Positions 33,458 through 46,189 of a stretch of 64,000 nt of DNA are shown here, piece by piece. Made by a program: the position numbers and the translations under genes. Source of the DNA: Atherix ibis (lineage: Eukaryota > Arthropoda > Insecta > Diptera > Athericidae); assembly GCA_958298945.1 (NCBI GenBank), contig OY282610.1, positions 40,865,667 through 40,929,666 on the forward strand, in the 5' to 3' direction. A model generated the notes under the pieces. The model was not told the origin of the DNA, did not search any database, and saw nothing but the letters and a program-made list of their open reading frames with translations. How positions within the stretch are numbered: the stretch's first letter is position 1; each line of letters starts with the position of its first letter.

Positions 33458-36400
33458 CTAAAAATTAAAAAAATTAACTTCGATCACAAATTGAAATAGA
33501 AACAATGCCGCATTTCTTAATAAATTTTTTTGTTTTTTTTTGCTGTTTTAATAATATTTTTTTTAATAAGAAAAATATTTCTTAACAATAATACATATGT
33601 TTATAATTAATGAAAAGAAAATGTGTTTAATTTTCTCTTAAAATTCAATTAAATTTTTTTTTTAATATTGAAAATTATAGAAGAGTAGAATTTTCATTAT
33701 TATTATGATTAAAATGAATATGTATATTTAATATGAATTTAAAAAAATGTGCTATTATAAAATATTTACAATAAAATTTTTAGAGAGTTTTTAGTTTGTT
33801 AATAGTTCTTAAAGTGTAGTTCGTACTTATTAGCTGTGGAAGAGAGTCCTTTATCAATGGATTATCACTTATTATAATTTGTAGATACTTTACTTAAGTG
33901 TATGTAAAATAATTTAAGGAAAATTTTCACTTAAAAATGACAATTATTTCTTGTATCAAGCCATAATGTATTAAAGCGTTTTTTTTTGAAGCAATTCCTT
34001 ATGGGAAGGGTGCATTTAGTATTATAATAATTTCACCAACAACAAAAACCTATTTATTGATATATTATCGTTTATTAATTTCTCTTCTATAAAAACCATA
34101 AACTATAATTTTTTTAACCACATAAATTATTAAGATGATTTGCTCAAAAAGAGCTGTTCGAAAAGTATCCGACCTTATAACATATTTCCGATTTTGTTTC
34201 AAAAATTATTTATTATTTGTTATAATTGGTTAAATGTTATAACACAAAAAAAATTTATTGATTCTTATAAAAATATTTCTCTCGTAAGTTTACCCTTAGA
34301 AAAAAAAGAGTGCAAGTTGAATCGCGCATACCTGCTTTTGTCGTTATGCTAAAAATTATTTTGTATCTATAAATTTTTCTACTACAATTTTTGTTATATC
34401 TTAAAAATGTGAAAATTTCTTTTAAAATTAATGAATTTTATTTTAATTTAAAAAAAAATTGGATTTTCTTTCTTTTTTTTTAAAAAAAAAAATGCAATAG
34501 TAAAAATTAAAAATTAAAATTAATTTAAAGATATAAAAAAATTTCTCTGAAATGTTCTTATTGTTTATGAATTTAGTCTTTAAAATAATTTTAATTATAA
34601 TAAAATTATCTTTAATATTTTATATAAAGCTTGAATAAAAAGGATTCATTATAATTTATTCAAAAAATCTTAATATGCATAAGGAAATGAACTCATTTTT
34701 CTTTCTTATTCAAATACTTTATGATATTTTAACATTGAAATTTTACTATTGCATATAATAGACGTCAGTAGATATAAATATTGAATAAGAATTTTTGCAA
34801 AACAATCTAAAATTAATAAATTTTCTTAAAAAAAAATTTTTATTATATGAAATTTATAATTCGAAAATTAGAAAAAATTATATATATTATTTACTATATA
34901 ATCCAAATAGAAGTTTTTTTTTTTTGCAATAAAAATACTATTCTTAAAATACTACACAAAAAAAAAACGCCGGCTAAATTGATTCTCCTTTAAATATCTG
35001 ATTTTATTACTTTTACTTTAAGGATTTTTTCTTTTAAATTTATTAAAAACAGATTTAATATTATTTCAAAAGCTTTAATTTTAAGAATCTTAATTGACTA
35101 CTTTTTGTTTCCTTGAATTTTATTCATAAATTTTATTTTAAAAAAAAGTCCCACATTAATCACTATGATTAAATGCATTAAAATATTGTATAATTTTCTA
35201 ATTAAATTCAAGTGAAAAATAATTATTTATTATCGAAGTAAAAATCAGTTGTAACAAGAGAAGAAGATAACTCAGAATTAGGACATTTGTGAAAACAGTA
35301 TTTTTAATAATCAAAAGCCTTTGGGTATCCTGTCTTTGTGTACTTCAATTCTAAATTAAATAAAAACTTAAGTTAAAACAATAAATATTTTACAAAACTC
35401 TAAAATAAATAAATTTGCTCAATTGTATTTGGAAAATAATTTTTACCATATTTTTATTAATTTTTGAATTATTTAACAATTTATTTTAGAATATTTTTTA
35501 TTTTATTTTGATTAAAATATTTTTTTTCTTTGTTTTTACTATATTTTTATTGAAAGAATTTTTTTTAAAATTAATCATTAATAAATTTAAATTTCACAAG
35601 AAAATTTTTCGAAAATTTCCTCTAAACTCAAAAAAGTTAAGAAGAAACTTTTTTATTTTTACAAAAATATCATTCTAAAATATTGTAATAAATTTAAATT
35701 TAAACATAAAATAATATATTATAATCTATTAAATAGAAGCAAAAATATCCCAAATTCTTTTAATTAATCATAAGATGGAGTCCACCTTAATTTGATGACT
35801 ACAAAAACTAATAGCAAAACATAGTGTCTTACCTAGAAAACCGGATACTATTTAATAAAATTATTTAATAAAATTACTGTACTGAACAGTTTTTCTGATT
35901 ATTTTTTTCTTTTAACTTTTTTTTTATAATATTAACTTTAATTATGAAAACTTTTAAATGGAATGCAATAAAATTTTTGTGTATATTTGCAAAATTTCTG
36001 TATTTTTTTTATTTACTATTTATTTAAAAATATATTTATTGATAACAACGATTAGTGTAAATATTTAAAAAAAAAAGGTATAAACTAAACTTGGGGTATC
36101 AGGATGAGAATTGAGAGTACAATGTTGGGTAAAAGTCACCGACGCATACTGTTTGTGATCTGTCGATGGGAAAATATTTGACAAAAAACGACCAAAATGT
36201 GACAAGCCGATTGTTACACATCTTCACCTTGAAGGTATGTTTCTCATCCATTCAAGATTATTTCTTTGATTTGATTTTTTTTTTTTTTTGGTTCTGTTAT
36301 CACCAACTGAGTGAGGTTTTTTGAAGTAGGCACAAAGTGTTACTGTTTGTATTGAATTTTGCCGACGTCCTACCGTTTCATCTAAACATTTCAAGAGGGT

Positions 36401-37714
36401 GTGCTACCCTCAGGCTTGGATATCATTCTACCCTATCTACTGCTACCTGTGTCCTTTATTATCTATTTACTCAATTCGAATGCATAGAGACATCAAAGAC
36501 GGATTCCGGTTAAGAGGTATAAATTCAATAAAGATAACAAATCGACTTTGGTCGTCATTCACTATTTACCACGCTACGAATATTTACTACGCAAGTTTTT
36601 AAGGATATTCATGCATACCCGCAGGAGTATAGAAAACATAACAAAAAGTCACATATTTGTAGTTGGACATTGAAAATATACCTGAACATATACCATACCA
36701 TATCAGTAGTCTCAGCACAATTGCACGAGAAAAGGATCAAGGATAGACACCCTGACAAAAGTTTGAATAGAATTTCAGGTTAGATTATTGGATAATAATC
36801 GGTGTTACATTTCAGGATTATTGACAATCAATTGTTAAGATTGTGTTACCTTTACGGTATGTTTATTTATTTTGTTAATTTTTTTTTTCTCTTTAAAGAA
36901 TATTCCATAAATTTTCCATAAAAAATTTTTAATAATAAATTATTAATAATATTTAAAAAGAAAATTTACCGCCAAAAAAACTATTTCTATAAATTTATCC
37001 AAATTTGAGATATTTTTGATATACAATAGTTTATTTTTGATATTAAAGTGACTTTTATTTATAAAATATTATCTTTTAAAATTAAAAAAAAAAAAAATAA
37101 TAGAATTTACAGATAAATACAGGACATTTTGTTATAATTTATTAAGATTAAAGATATTATTTTTAAGAAAGTGAAAATAAAAAAAAAATTCATTGGAGAA
37201 ATTAGCTTGGAAGAAAATTATTCAGTTTTTTAATCAAGAAAAGGACCTTTTCAACTATTGGAAAGGATAAAATTCTAATAGTTATTGTTTAAATGAAAAT
37301 TTTCAGAAAAAATTAATTTCAAATGAAATGGAAGAAAATTAATTGTGATCTTCGATTTTTAAGTTGATACGTATATTGTACGAGTAGTAAAAATTATTTT
37401 GTTTAAATTTAAAAAAAAGCACAAACATTGTAGACAGTTTTTTGTCAATTTTACAACAAAAAATGCTTAAACACAATTTAAAATTTCGGGGATTTTCATT
37501 TTTTTTATTAAATTTTTTTTAAAAGGAAAAGGAAAATTTTATTGTAGAAAAACTCAAACTTTTCTTTTCAATTTGTATTTTAAACTATATTTTTATAGTT
37601 TAAAATTTCTTTTAGACGTTTTTTAATTTAAAAGCAAAGATAACAAAAGAAAAACTAAATTCCAACAATATTTATGAAAAACTTAAAAAATTTTAAACTT
37701 TTTGGTGTTATTTT
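33458..37714. other. Very AT-rich ey intron, no gene seen
   Basis: Poly-A and poly-T tracts dominate. A possible mariner terminal-repeat relic (GAGCTGTTCGAAAAGTATCC) lies near 34150. A slightly GC-richer patch at 36.09-36.78 kb may be regulatory. No further exon is recognisable. Confidence 0.45.
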
Positions 37715-37829
37715 CTACCAATTTTCATATTGATCCTTCGGAAAATTACTACAATGTTTTTCAACGTATCTAATATATTAGTTGAGAATTATTAATTTAT
37801 CCGAAGGATCAATATAAAAATTGGTAAAA
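37715..37829. repeat. Long imperfect hairpin, about 115 nt
   Basis: The outer arms TACCAATTTTCATATTGATC (+CTTCGGA) and TCCGAAGGATCAATATAAAA (+ATTGGTA) are nearly perfect reverse complements. A second inner pairing (TTTTCAAC with GTTGAGAA) extends the fold. It could be a miniature inverted-repeat element or a foldback RNA. Confidence 0.75.
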
Positions 37830-38378
37830 ATCAGTAAATTCATTGCGTTGAAATATTAGAAATTTTACAAAAAATTGAATAAAAAAAAATTTAAAAAAAA
37901 TTTTATCAATTTTTACAAAAAAGTTTTCAAACATTTTTGATAAAAACATAATAAAAAAAGGACAATTTTTCTATATGAACTCAGTGAGAAGAGAATTCTA
38001 CAGAAATTGGGTACTATCCTCGTATGGTGGCACCATGCGTAAATTCAAAGGGACATCTTATAGCTTTTATATAGCAATTATTGTATTCATAAAATTATAA
38101 AAAGATAATTTGTCAAATAATAGTAGTCGGTCTCCAAAGAAAGAATTAAACAAAAATATTTATTAAAAGATAATAAAAATAAGCGGCTTTTTTAAATAGG
38201 ATTAGCTAATAGTGGACATTGTTATAAATTAAGTCTGTATTACCTGAAATGGGAGTCATTTCTCTTTTTTTTCTAATTTCTATTATTTTTTGCTGAGACA
38301 TTTCCGAATCGAAAGTCCAATTTTTTTATTTGTCATTGTAATTTTTTGGGATTTTATCTAAAAATGTAAGAACTTAAA

Positions 38379-38397
38379 CCCTCCCCCGCCCTCCCCC
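38379..38397 (-). promoter_or_regulatory. G-quadruplex motif on the sense strand of ey
   Basis: The minus strand reads GGGGGAGGGCGGGGGAGGG, four G-runs separated by single-base loops, the most stable class of predicted quadruplex. It lies about 840 nt downstream of the donor of the first amino-terminal exon, in AT-rich DNA, and would be present in the nascent transcript. Confidence 0.8.
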
Positions 38398-39237
38398 AAA
38401 AAAATTCATACTATATATATATTCATCATCGATTAATTAATATTAAAAAAAAAAAAATATAAGAATTTATCTTCTCAAAAAGAATAAGAATTTATCTTAT
38501 CGAAATGTAATATTTTGTTGTTGTTGTTGTTGTTGTGTAGAATTGATTGAATCGAAATGAAATAAGATAAATGTCATATGCGAAGAGAGATTCGATTAAA
38601 AGTTGTCAAGATAAGAGGCACAGGCACGTGGAAAACCGCAAGGAATTTACACATGGGAACGAAAATATTCCATTGGCAGTAGAACGTGAGCATTGGTAGA
38701 CCACAAATATGCGTTTTGTACGATTAGGCCTTGTTGTTGGGTGGTGAATTGTGGTGGTCACCAATTGAAGGTCAATGATTAGCGGTCGGTATCGGTTGGG
38801 TTGATGGTTGCCAATAGTCGTCTGACAGTTGTCGAGCGACCACATTGGATTATTGTGGGTGAAATGAAGGTGTCGGCAAATTGCACCAAAGAATACCAAA
38901 TCAGAACGATTCCACAAAGTGGGATCGTCGATCATTGAGTGCAAAAAGAAACGCTTCAAGTGGCAATGGAGTGAATTGTAGCTTTTACGAATGTTTCCAA
39001 TAAATTTTACACTTTATTGCCATAATCCCTTATGCCCTGCTTCTGTGGTAAATATCTTTAGAATAGGAAAAATTCCATTTCAATATTGGAGAGATGAAAA
39101 TTCTTATTTGTCAGAATCAATTTTGCATACATGAACATACAAACGAATCAATCAAATCAATCAGCAATCAGCCATTCGTGCATAAATGTTGCATATGTCA
39201 AGGATAATCTGATTGACTCACAGATTATTACCTTTAC
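38398..39237. other. Intron start, with GC-richer block next to the amino-terminal exon
   Basis: A (TTG)n microsatellite occupies 38517-38535. The interval 38.6-39.24 kb is clearly less AT-rich than the rest of the intron and includes several GATTA and ATTGG motifs. A minus-strand open frame of 117 codons (38606-38959) runs here without domain similarity or splice context; I regard it as chance in GC-richer, possibly regulatory, DNA. Confidence 0.4.
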
Positions 39238-39313
39238 CTTTGTGTGGCATATCGTCCAGAGACGATACTCTGTCCATCATTGAACCTGGCCAGGGAGTCA
39301 CAGCGGCTCCCAT
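39238..39313 (-). CDS. ey: eyeless amino-terminal exon (MGAAVTPW...DDMPHK)
   Basis: From the ATG at 39311-39313 the exon reads MGAAVTPWPGSMMDRVSS then LDDMPHK plus G, ending in phase 1 before GTAAAGG. Joined to the paired exon it gives [12 protein letters not shown]. It corresponds to Drosophila Ey MFTLQPTPTAIGTVVPPW ... SLEDMAHKG. The sequence just before this ATG, in the same frame, reads KIFALQPTPT, so the conserved segment continues upstream. However, the codon aligned with the Drosophila initiator Met is ATT at 39338-39340. The in-frame stop TGA lies about 60 nt upstream of the chosen ATG. I chose 39313 because it is the first ATG and has a favourable ACC ATG G context. An upstream exon or a non-AUG start remain possible. 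The alternative donor GTAATA six bases further on would also keep frame. Confidence 0.88.
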
Positions 39314-39340
39314 GGTCGGCGTCGGTTGTAACGCGAAAAT

Positions 39341-42300
39341 TTTGCCGATCTTATTATAACTTCACCGTCTCAAAATAATTGAGTTCTTTATTATTGTTCT
39401 TGTACTATATTTCTTTCTTTTTTTTAAAAAAAAAAAAAAATCTCTTTTCGAATAATTTCTATTAATTCTGTCCACACTAGCACATATAAAAACCGACGAC
39501 CGTCGTCACTTATACACACAACACCGGCATAAAATGTCCTTTATTATATTTTTTTTTTTTTTTTATACTCAAAAACTTTTGTCTTTATCAAAAGGATTTC
39601 GTTTTATATCAAATTTCTTTTTTTTTGTTTAATCCAAAGTTTCCTTTGGTAATAAAACACTTCTTCTGCTCTTATCAAAATAGTATAACTTTTATAAAAA
39701 GAAAAATTATATTAATAAATATGGTCATAATTTAGGAAAACTTAACATAATTTAAATCATTCTAAACTAAGATTTGTTTATTAATTTTAAAAGTATTTTT
39801 TTTTAATTATTTGACGTTGGCCCAAATAATTATTTGTTTGACTAATTGTTTTTTCTTTTTTTTTTGCTTCAGACCTTAAACGAATCCTAATAGTTTTTCT
39901 GGTTAAATAAACTTTAATAATAGGTTAGCATATGTTATTACATCATTATTTTTAGCACTAGTATAAAATCATAATTTTTGTTGATTTTGTTTTAATTATT
40001 ATAGTTAATTTTCACACATTTTTACTATTATTACTATTTTAGAAATAGCATCATTAGTTATAAAGGATCATTTTGGATAGCTTGTACTCTCTTACAAAAA
40101 CTGTAAAAAAAAAACAACAGTTATCATAAAAAAATTTCAATTTCTCAAAATATACTAGTTTTATGGTAAAAATTTAAAGGATTTTTATTTATATAGGAAA
40201 GGATATAAAAAAAAGTACAAAATAAATTTTTTTTAAAATTTTCTTAACTTAACAGAAAAGGATTTTTTTTTAATAATTAAAAATAAAATATTATCGAGAA
40301 AAAAAATACTGTAAAATTTTATAATTAAAAATAAAAAATTCAGAAAAAAAGCATCAATTTTTTTAAATTTTTTATAAAAGAGATCAAAAACTGTTCTCTA
40401 ATAAAAAATTCGCAAAAAATTCCCCAAAATTTATCAAAAACTTTCCTAAATGGTCTATTAATTACCATGTGTTTTTATGAGTAAAAAATTACTTTCAATT
40501 TATTATTTTTTTTAATTATTTAAAAATAATTTCTTTACGAAGAAAAATTGCGCAAAAATAATTTATGATATATGAAAAATTAAGAGAAATTTTTAAGGAC
40601 ATCTTACAAAATGCTTGTTTATTTTTTTTAAAGACTATAAAAATTGTGATACTTTTTGAGGGTTTTTTTTAAAATGAAATCTTATACTAAGTATATTAGA
40701 AAAATATTTGTAATAAAATGTAAAAATAATTAAATTGTTTCTTTCCGTAATAAATTTATTTAAAACTGGAAACTACCAATAATAAGGATAGTGTAGAAAA
40801 TTCGGTTTTACAATTTTGAAAATAATAATTTGGAGAAATTAGCTTTTTCAGAATATATTAATTATTATAAATTTACAAAAAGTTTCTCTAACTAATATTT
40901 TTGACCATTTATCTACACTTGAGACTTTTTGGAAAGTCTTTACTTTTGTTCTAGAAAGTTTTTACAGAAAAAAATTAATTCGTCAATTTTCAAAAATTTT
41001 AAGAAAAATATATTTTTTTAATTATTTCTTTATAAAAAATAGTATTCTTTCATATCTGGAAGTTTTTAAAATTACTATATTTTTCAGAGATGATTTAGAA
41101 ATTTCCCAAAAAAGGCAGCTTTCCTTGCCGTCGCGTCGGCTATTTTTCAACTGAACAACAAAAATAAGGTAGTAACTTAAAAAATAGTAAAAAATTATAA
41201 GTTTTCATGACTTTGTAAAAAAAAAAATATTACCTTTAATTACATTAAATTACAATAAATAATAAAATTTTAAAAATAAATTTTTAGATTTTTTTTTGAA
41301 ACTGAAATAAGGATATTGTCTTCTTCTTTTTGAAATAGCCAAAATTAGTTAAAAAGCGTAATTTTTCCATATATTAATTAAGGTAATTTAAAAAAGAAAA
41401 TCTATTACGTTTGGTCTTAGTCTTTTATGAGTCTTAATTATTATGTGCCTAAATTTCGGGTGCGAAAATAAAATAATCCTTTACATTCCAACTCAAAAAA
41501 ACTCAAAAAGTACTCATCATTTAAAAGTAAATATTAGAGAAAGAAAACAATTTTTTTTCTTAAATTTAGTTTTTGTAAAATTTACTAACTTTAAAATTTA
41601 TTAAAATTAATAAAAGAAATTAGCATTTTATGAAATTTTATATTTATGATGTAGACTATATTTATAAGGACTTTTCTAAATTTTACATTTGAAATTTATA
41701 AAAAATTTTCAAGATAACAAAAAATTTAATTTTGTTAAATTTAAAAATTACGTGCATAGAAAAATTTTTGGGTTCTAAATTCAAATTAATTATTATTTAC
41801 AGAATCAAATTTTAAATAATTTGATTATAAACAAAAATATTAAATTGAAATTTTAAAATTTAACCAAAGTAATTATTTGTTAACAAAATCAATGATAGCA
41901 TTTTGGTTGCACTATGAAAATTAACGATTATAATATTGGGTCCTTTTGGCTGATTTTTCTTTTCATTTTTAATTAGACCAATTTAACATTGTGTACCTTT
42001 ATTGATATTAAGAACCTTTTATAGAATTTGGGTATATTTAAGGACTTTATTAGAATAGTCGTAGAAGAATTTTTTTTTTTTTTTGTAATTGGGTTAAATA
42101 TTGCGAATATTATTAAAAACAACATTTTTTTTTTATTGAGATAAATCAACTAAAATTTAATTATTGGTAAAAATTGTTTAATAATTAGACTATTAGTTAA
42201 AATAAGCTATTCAAAATAATAACTTTTAAAAATGGAAAAATGGTATTTTTGAATTCAAAAATTTTAAAATTTTTAAATGGTATTTTTATGTTGAGAAATT

Positions 42301-44459
42301 TTTTAAAAAGTATTTGAAGGAACACAAAAAAGACCCTGGAATTAAAAGAAAAAAACTTAAAAAAATTAAATTCATTAATATATCCTTTATTTGAAGGAGT
42401 AAAGATACTTTTGTTTTTTTTTGTTCATTAAATCCGGTACAAATTAACGCGTACGGATTAATTCATGTGCCGACGTGATTTATGCTTATAACTTGATAAA
42501 TTGGGTCAAAAAATTTGCAACGTTGTCAGAATCGAAGGAAATTTATTAAGGATATCCTATTTTCTTCTATAATAAACTAGTTTTTTTTTTTTTAGATGAA
42601 AATGCAATTTATCAAAATTTAGGAAAAATTGCAAAAAAGAAAATTTAAAAGCAAACACAAAAAATAAACTTGTCCAAATATAAAATTTGAATACTTTTTC
42701 AATGAACAAGAAACGATTGCAAAATGTTAAATGAGATGTTCCTCACTATTATTATTAATATACATCTCATAAATTGCATTCAGTTTCTTGTTGATGAAAT
42801 TATTAATAATCAGATTTTCCCTTAAAACAATACAAAAACAAGGATTCCCTCAACAACAAAAAAAAAAATACTAATCATAAAATGAACTTTTTAAAAAAAT
42901 AATAAATTTTTAATAAAAAAAAAAATAAAAAAAAATATTAATGAAAATTATATAGGATAAAGGATGAAAGTGTTAATAATAAGGATTTGTTTAAGGGAAT
43001 TTGTTATAAATAGTATAGAATTGAGAAAAAATATGGAAAATCAAAAAAAGGAAATATTTAATATTTAACAAATTAAACAAAAATTATAAACAACGATTCT
43101 TTTCGATATTTGTTTTGTAGAGAATTTGCAACAAAAAAAAAGAGAACAAAAAATAAAAACTATTTTTATAATCCATTTTTGAAATTTTTAAGAGGCCAAT
43201 AAGTAGAATTGTATAACAATTATTCCTTCAATTAAGTATAATCCTTTGTTAAAAAGTATCTTCGAAATTGGTCCTTTTTTAACTTGATTTCAATAAAAAA
43301 CTGTTTCAAAATTGTCCTTATTTCAAAATAATTTTTACAAAATGTCTTATTCAATCAAAAACTGATTGTTTTTTAAGTTTCAACAGTAAATAAAGTTTCT
43401 TCAACTGTAATTATTTTTATTTTGTAAATAAATTTTAGGATAATATTCACTGTGCATTTTTATGACAGATAACATAAAAATTTAAATATATTCAATTTTA
43501 GTATTTCGATTATTTTTTCACTCCTGTTAATGAATAAATTTATTCACATTCGAATAGGAAACTTTTCACATAGAAAATATACTTTTTTTTTTATCATGTA
43601 ACAGTTAACAATTTTAATATTGACAATAATAGCAACAACAACAACAAAAGCAAAAAAAAAAAAACAAATTAAAAACAAAAATATTTATTTAACAATTTCG
43701 AAATTCGATTAGATTATAACTTTTGTCACTGTCATTATTATTTTAAATTGTTTTTTATATTATTTTTAAAAATTCTTAAAAATATAAATAGTATTAATTC
43801 TAATTATTATTAGAATTTTTTTTTTTACACAAATTTTATGTTATATTTTATAAAAATTTTGTAAATAATTTTAGCACTTTCAATTCCAATATAATTTTTG
43901 GGAAAACTTTTTCTATTTATCGTTTGGAATATAGTAATTCAAGGATTTATTAAGTAAATTAAAATATATTAAAAAAAACAATGATTTCTTTTACAAGATT
44001 GTGAATATCACCACTAATTAACTTTAGATAAAATGATCGTTTGTTTAGTACAGTTTTCGTCCTTTTGCTTTAACTCAACGTTCATTTGTATCTGATTTGG
44101 ATCAGTTTTCCTGCCTAATTATTATTAGTATCAATAAATTTTTCGAAAAAAATTAATTATATTTAAACTGATAGTAAAACGGATAATAATTAATTAAAAA
44201 AAATTTTATTTTTTTAAATAAAAATCGGTACTTTTGAAAGTTCTTTTAAGATAAAATATTCTAAAACTAAAAACTGATAATAATAATAGTTATGAACAAA
44301 AAGGATAACGAACTAATTGACCGTAATTGAATTGTTTTTGTAATAAGGATTATTTATAGAGGTAAAAAAAAAACAACAAAAAACAAAAGCAAGAAGAGAG
44401 AAAAAAACCACCGAAATAAATAAATAGGAAAAATTTAAATGGGAAAAAAATGATTTTTC
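39341..44459. other. AT-rich 5' flank or upstream intron of ey, no gene seen
   Basis: Extremely AT-rich. The only GC-rich speck is TGCCGTCGCGTCGGC at 41126-41140. The hairpin at 42699-42797 is listed separately. No recognisable exon was found, but a non-coding 5' exon could not be detected by eye. Confidence 0.4.
42699..42797. ncRNA. Pre-miRNA-like hairpin (candidate)
   Basis: The arms TCAATGAACAAGAAAC ... AAATGAGATGT and ACATCTCAT ... GTTTCTTGTTGATGA pair over about 30 bases with small internal loops and a terminal loop of about 22 nt. Overall length near 99 nt and the interrupted stem resemble a microRNA precursor. In such AT-rich DNA hairpins arise often by chance, and I did not recognise a known miRNA seed. 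Confidence 0.3.
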
Positions 44460-45560
44460 ATCAGATTCTGAAACGATCAACGGAGTACCGATATACCATG
44501 TCTTGACAGTACGACAGCTAACAACTAAACTAAGTTCGGATGGTGTAGAGCTCGCGTGTAAGACCCGGACGGATACCCAGGCCCACATTGGCTTTGCGGC
44601 GATGAGGCAGGAGTGGCATAACGCGCGTACTATCGCATGTTCCAGCATTGTTCAGCAGCAATCAGCGGCGAATGCTGTCGGTACAGACCGTACCGTAGCG
44701 TTGTTGCATACGTGCGGCAGGATGAGACGCACTGAGGCATGCTTGGTGTGCGTTGAGTTACCGTGTCGTAAATTCACAATCAACAACAAAAACAAAGCAA
44801 AGCACAGGAAAAAAAAACACAAACGAGAACACAGCACATCGGTCCAATAATATGGAATAGCCTGTATGTGTGCGTGTGCGCGGATGTGTTCGTGTTGTAA
44901 ATGCCTTTGCTGCCATTCGGCGACAGACGATTTCTGTATCGCATCAGAACACATGAGCATGAACACGAATAAGGCGGTGCGTCCGTATGCGTGCCACACT
45001 GTACTAGTCTCTACGCGTTTCCTTCAAACGCAACTGCCTACCTCGTAGCATCGTCCACTCTCCTCCTCACCAGATAGCATGCGATTACTCCCAATCGTCC
45101 AGCTTTCCGTACAGTTTAGGCTTAGTTGCCCATAGTCAAGGTAGGTAGGTAGGTACCCTACAATCATATGGAAGGATTTTATGCTTTCGATAAACAAGCA
45201 GCACGACGAAAAACAACTGCCGACCTGCAGTGGAGAGGTTTGGTTAAATTTGAACGCACTCAAACACGCACGTCGTTATACACGCACACAGCACACTTGG
45301 TGAGCATATACGCTTTGCCAAACACGCACACGTCTGCGTACGCTTAGACACATTCGAATGAACTACGGGCTAAAACGTCGATTGACGACGTTTAAGAGGC
45401 CGGCCACATTGTTCGAACCTCATGCGTTTCTGTCCAATCCACCAATCCACGTTGTAATGGACGTGTAAGCATCAACGTTTGATGACATTTGCTATTGTTA
45501 CCTCGAATAAATAAATACCCATCGCCAAAATATTTCCGAACTACCGGATTTCTTTTCGTT
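44460..45560. promoter_or_regulatory. GC-rich island upstream of ey, candidate promoter/5' exon
   Basis: About 1.1 kb has near-balanced base composition inside a very AT-rich region. It is rich in CpG and CGTG/CACG motifs and alternates TGTGCGTGTGCG-like stretches. Several long open frames on both strands are a by-product of composition; none resembles a known protein. A (GTAG)n run lies near 45142-45156. On the minus strand TACGAG|GTAGGC (45034-45045) is a possible weak donor for a 5' UTR exon. Position 5-6 kb upstream of the amino-terminal ey exon fits a promoter region. Confidence 0.4.
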
Positions 45561-46189
45561 CTTCTTTTCCTTTTTGCACAACGAATTTACGAGTATATGC
45601 ATTCGAAAAAAAATTTGTTATAATATTAAAAATAAACAAAAAAAAATTACATTTTATAAAAACTTCAATGTTTTTTTAAACGTAAATTTTTTTAATTTTT
45701 CTTCTAAAGAGATTCAAAAATATCCTAAAAGATTATTTATTATATTACGAAAAAAATGGCATTTTTTTAATGAATTTCGAATTACAATAAAACCAAATCG
45801 GAAAAGTAAAAGATAATTTTCGAATACTGTGGCAGGGGAACTTTTCGAAGTCAATAATTTTCAATTACTCGTATTTATTTCAGCCAAAAATAATTTATTC
45901 CTTTATTCCGAAAATTATTATAATTCATTTTATTAAGAATGTTTAAATATAAGAAAATATTTTATTTTTAAAAGTTGGGATTTTCTTTTGAATTTCTTTG
46001 ACTTAAATTTTATAAGAATAATTTTGGAAAAAAATCTACAATTTCCTTGAAAAGAAACGATTGAAATTTTGATTTGCAAAACAAAATACTTAAAATATTT
46101 AAAGATCGTCTGTAAAAAAATATTTCAGAAAAATTAAAAGTTAAAGTTCTTCTTTTTGGATGATTCTTTTCATTTTTTGGATGATTCTT
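45561..46189. other. AT-rich spacer, no gene seen
   Basis: Simple AT-rich sequence. Nothing recognisable. Confidence 0.5.

Noticed and set aside
34140..34180. Mariner terminal-repeat relic (GAGCTGTTCGAAAAGTATCC)
   Set aside because: A short similarity only; no partner end or transposase fragment found, so not called as an element.
38606..38959. Minus-strand open frame of 117 codons next to the amino-terminal ey exon
   Set aside because: No domain, no in-phase splice sites, and no counterpart in known Ey proteins; treated as chance within GC-richer DNA.
44313..45048. Several overlapping open frames of 60-115 codons on both strands
   Set aside because: Their overlap on both strands and lack of any domain indicate a composition effect of the GC-rich island, not genes.
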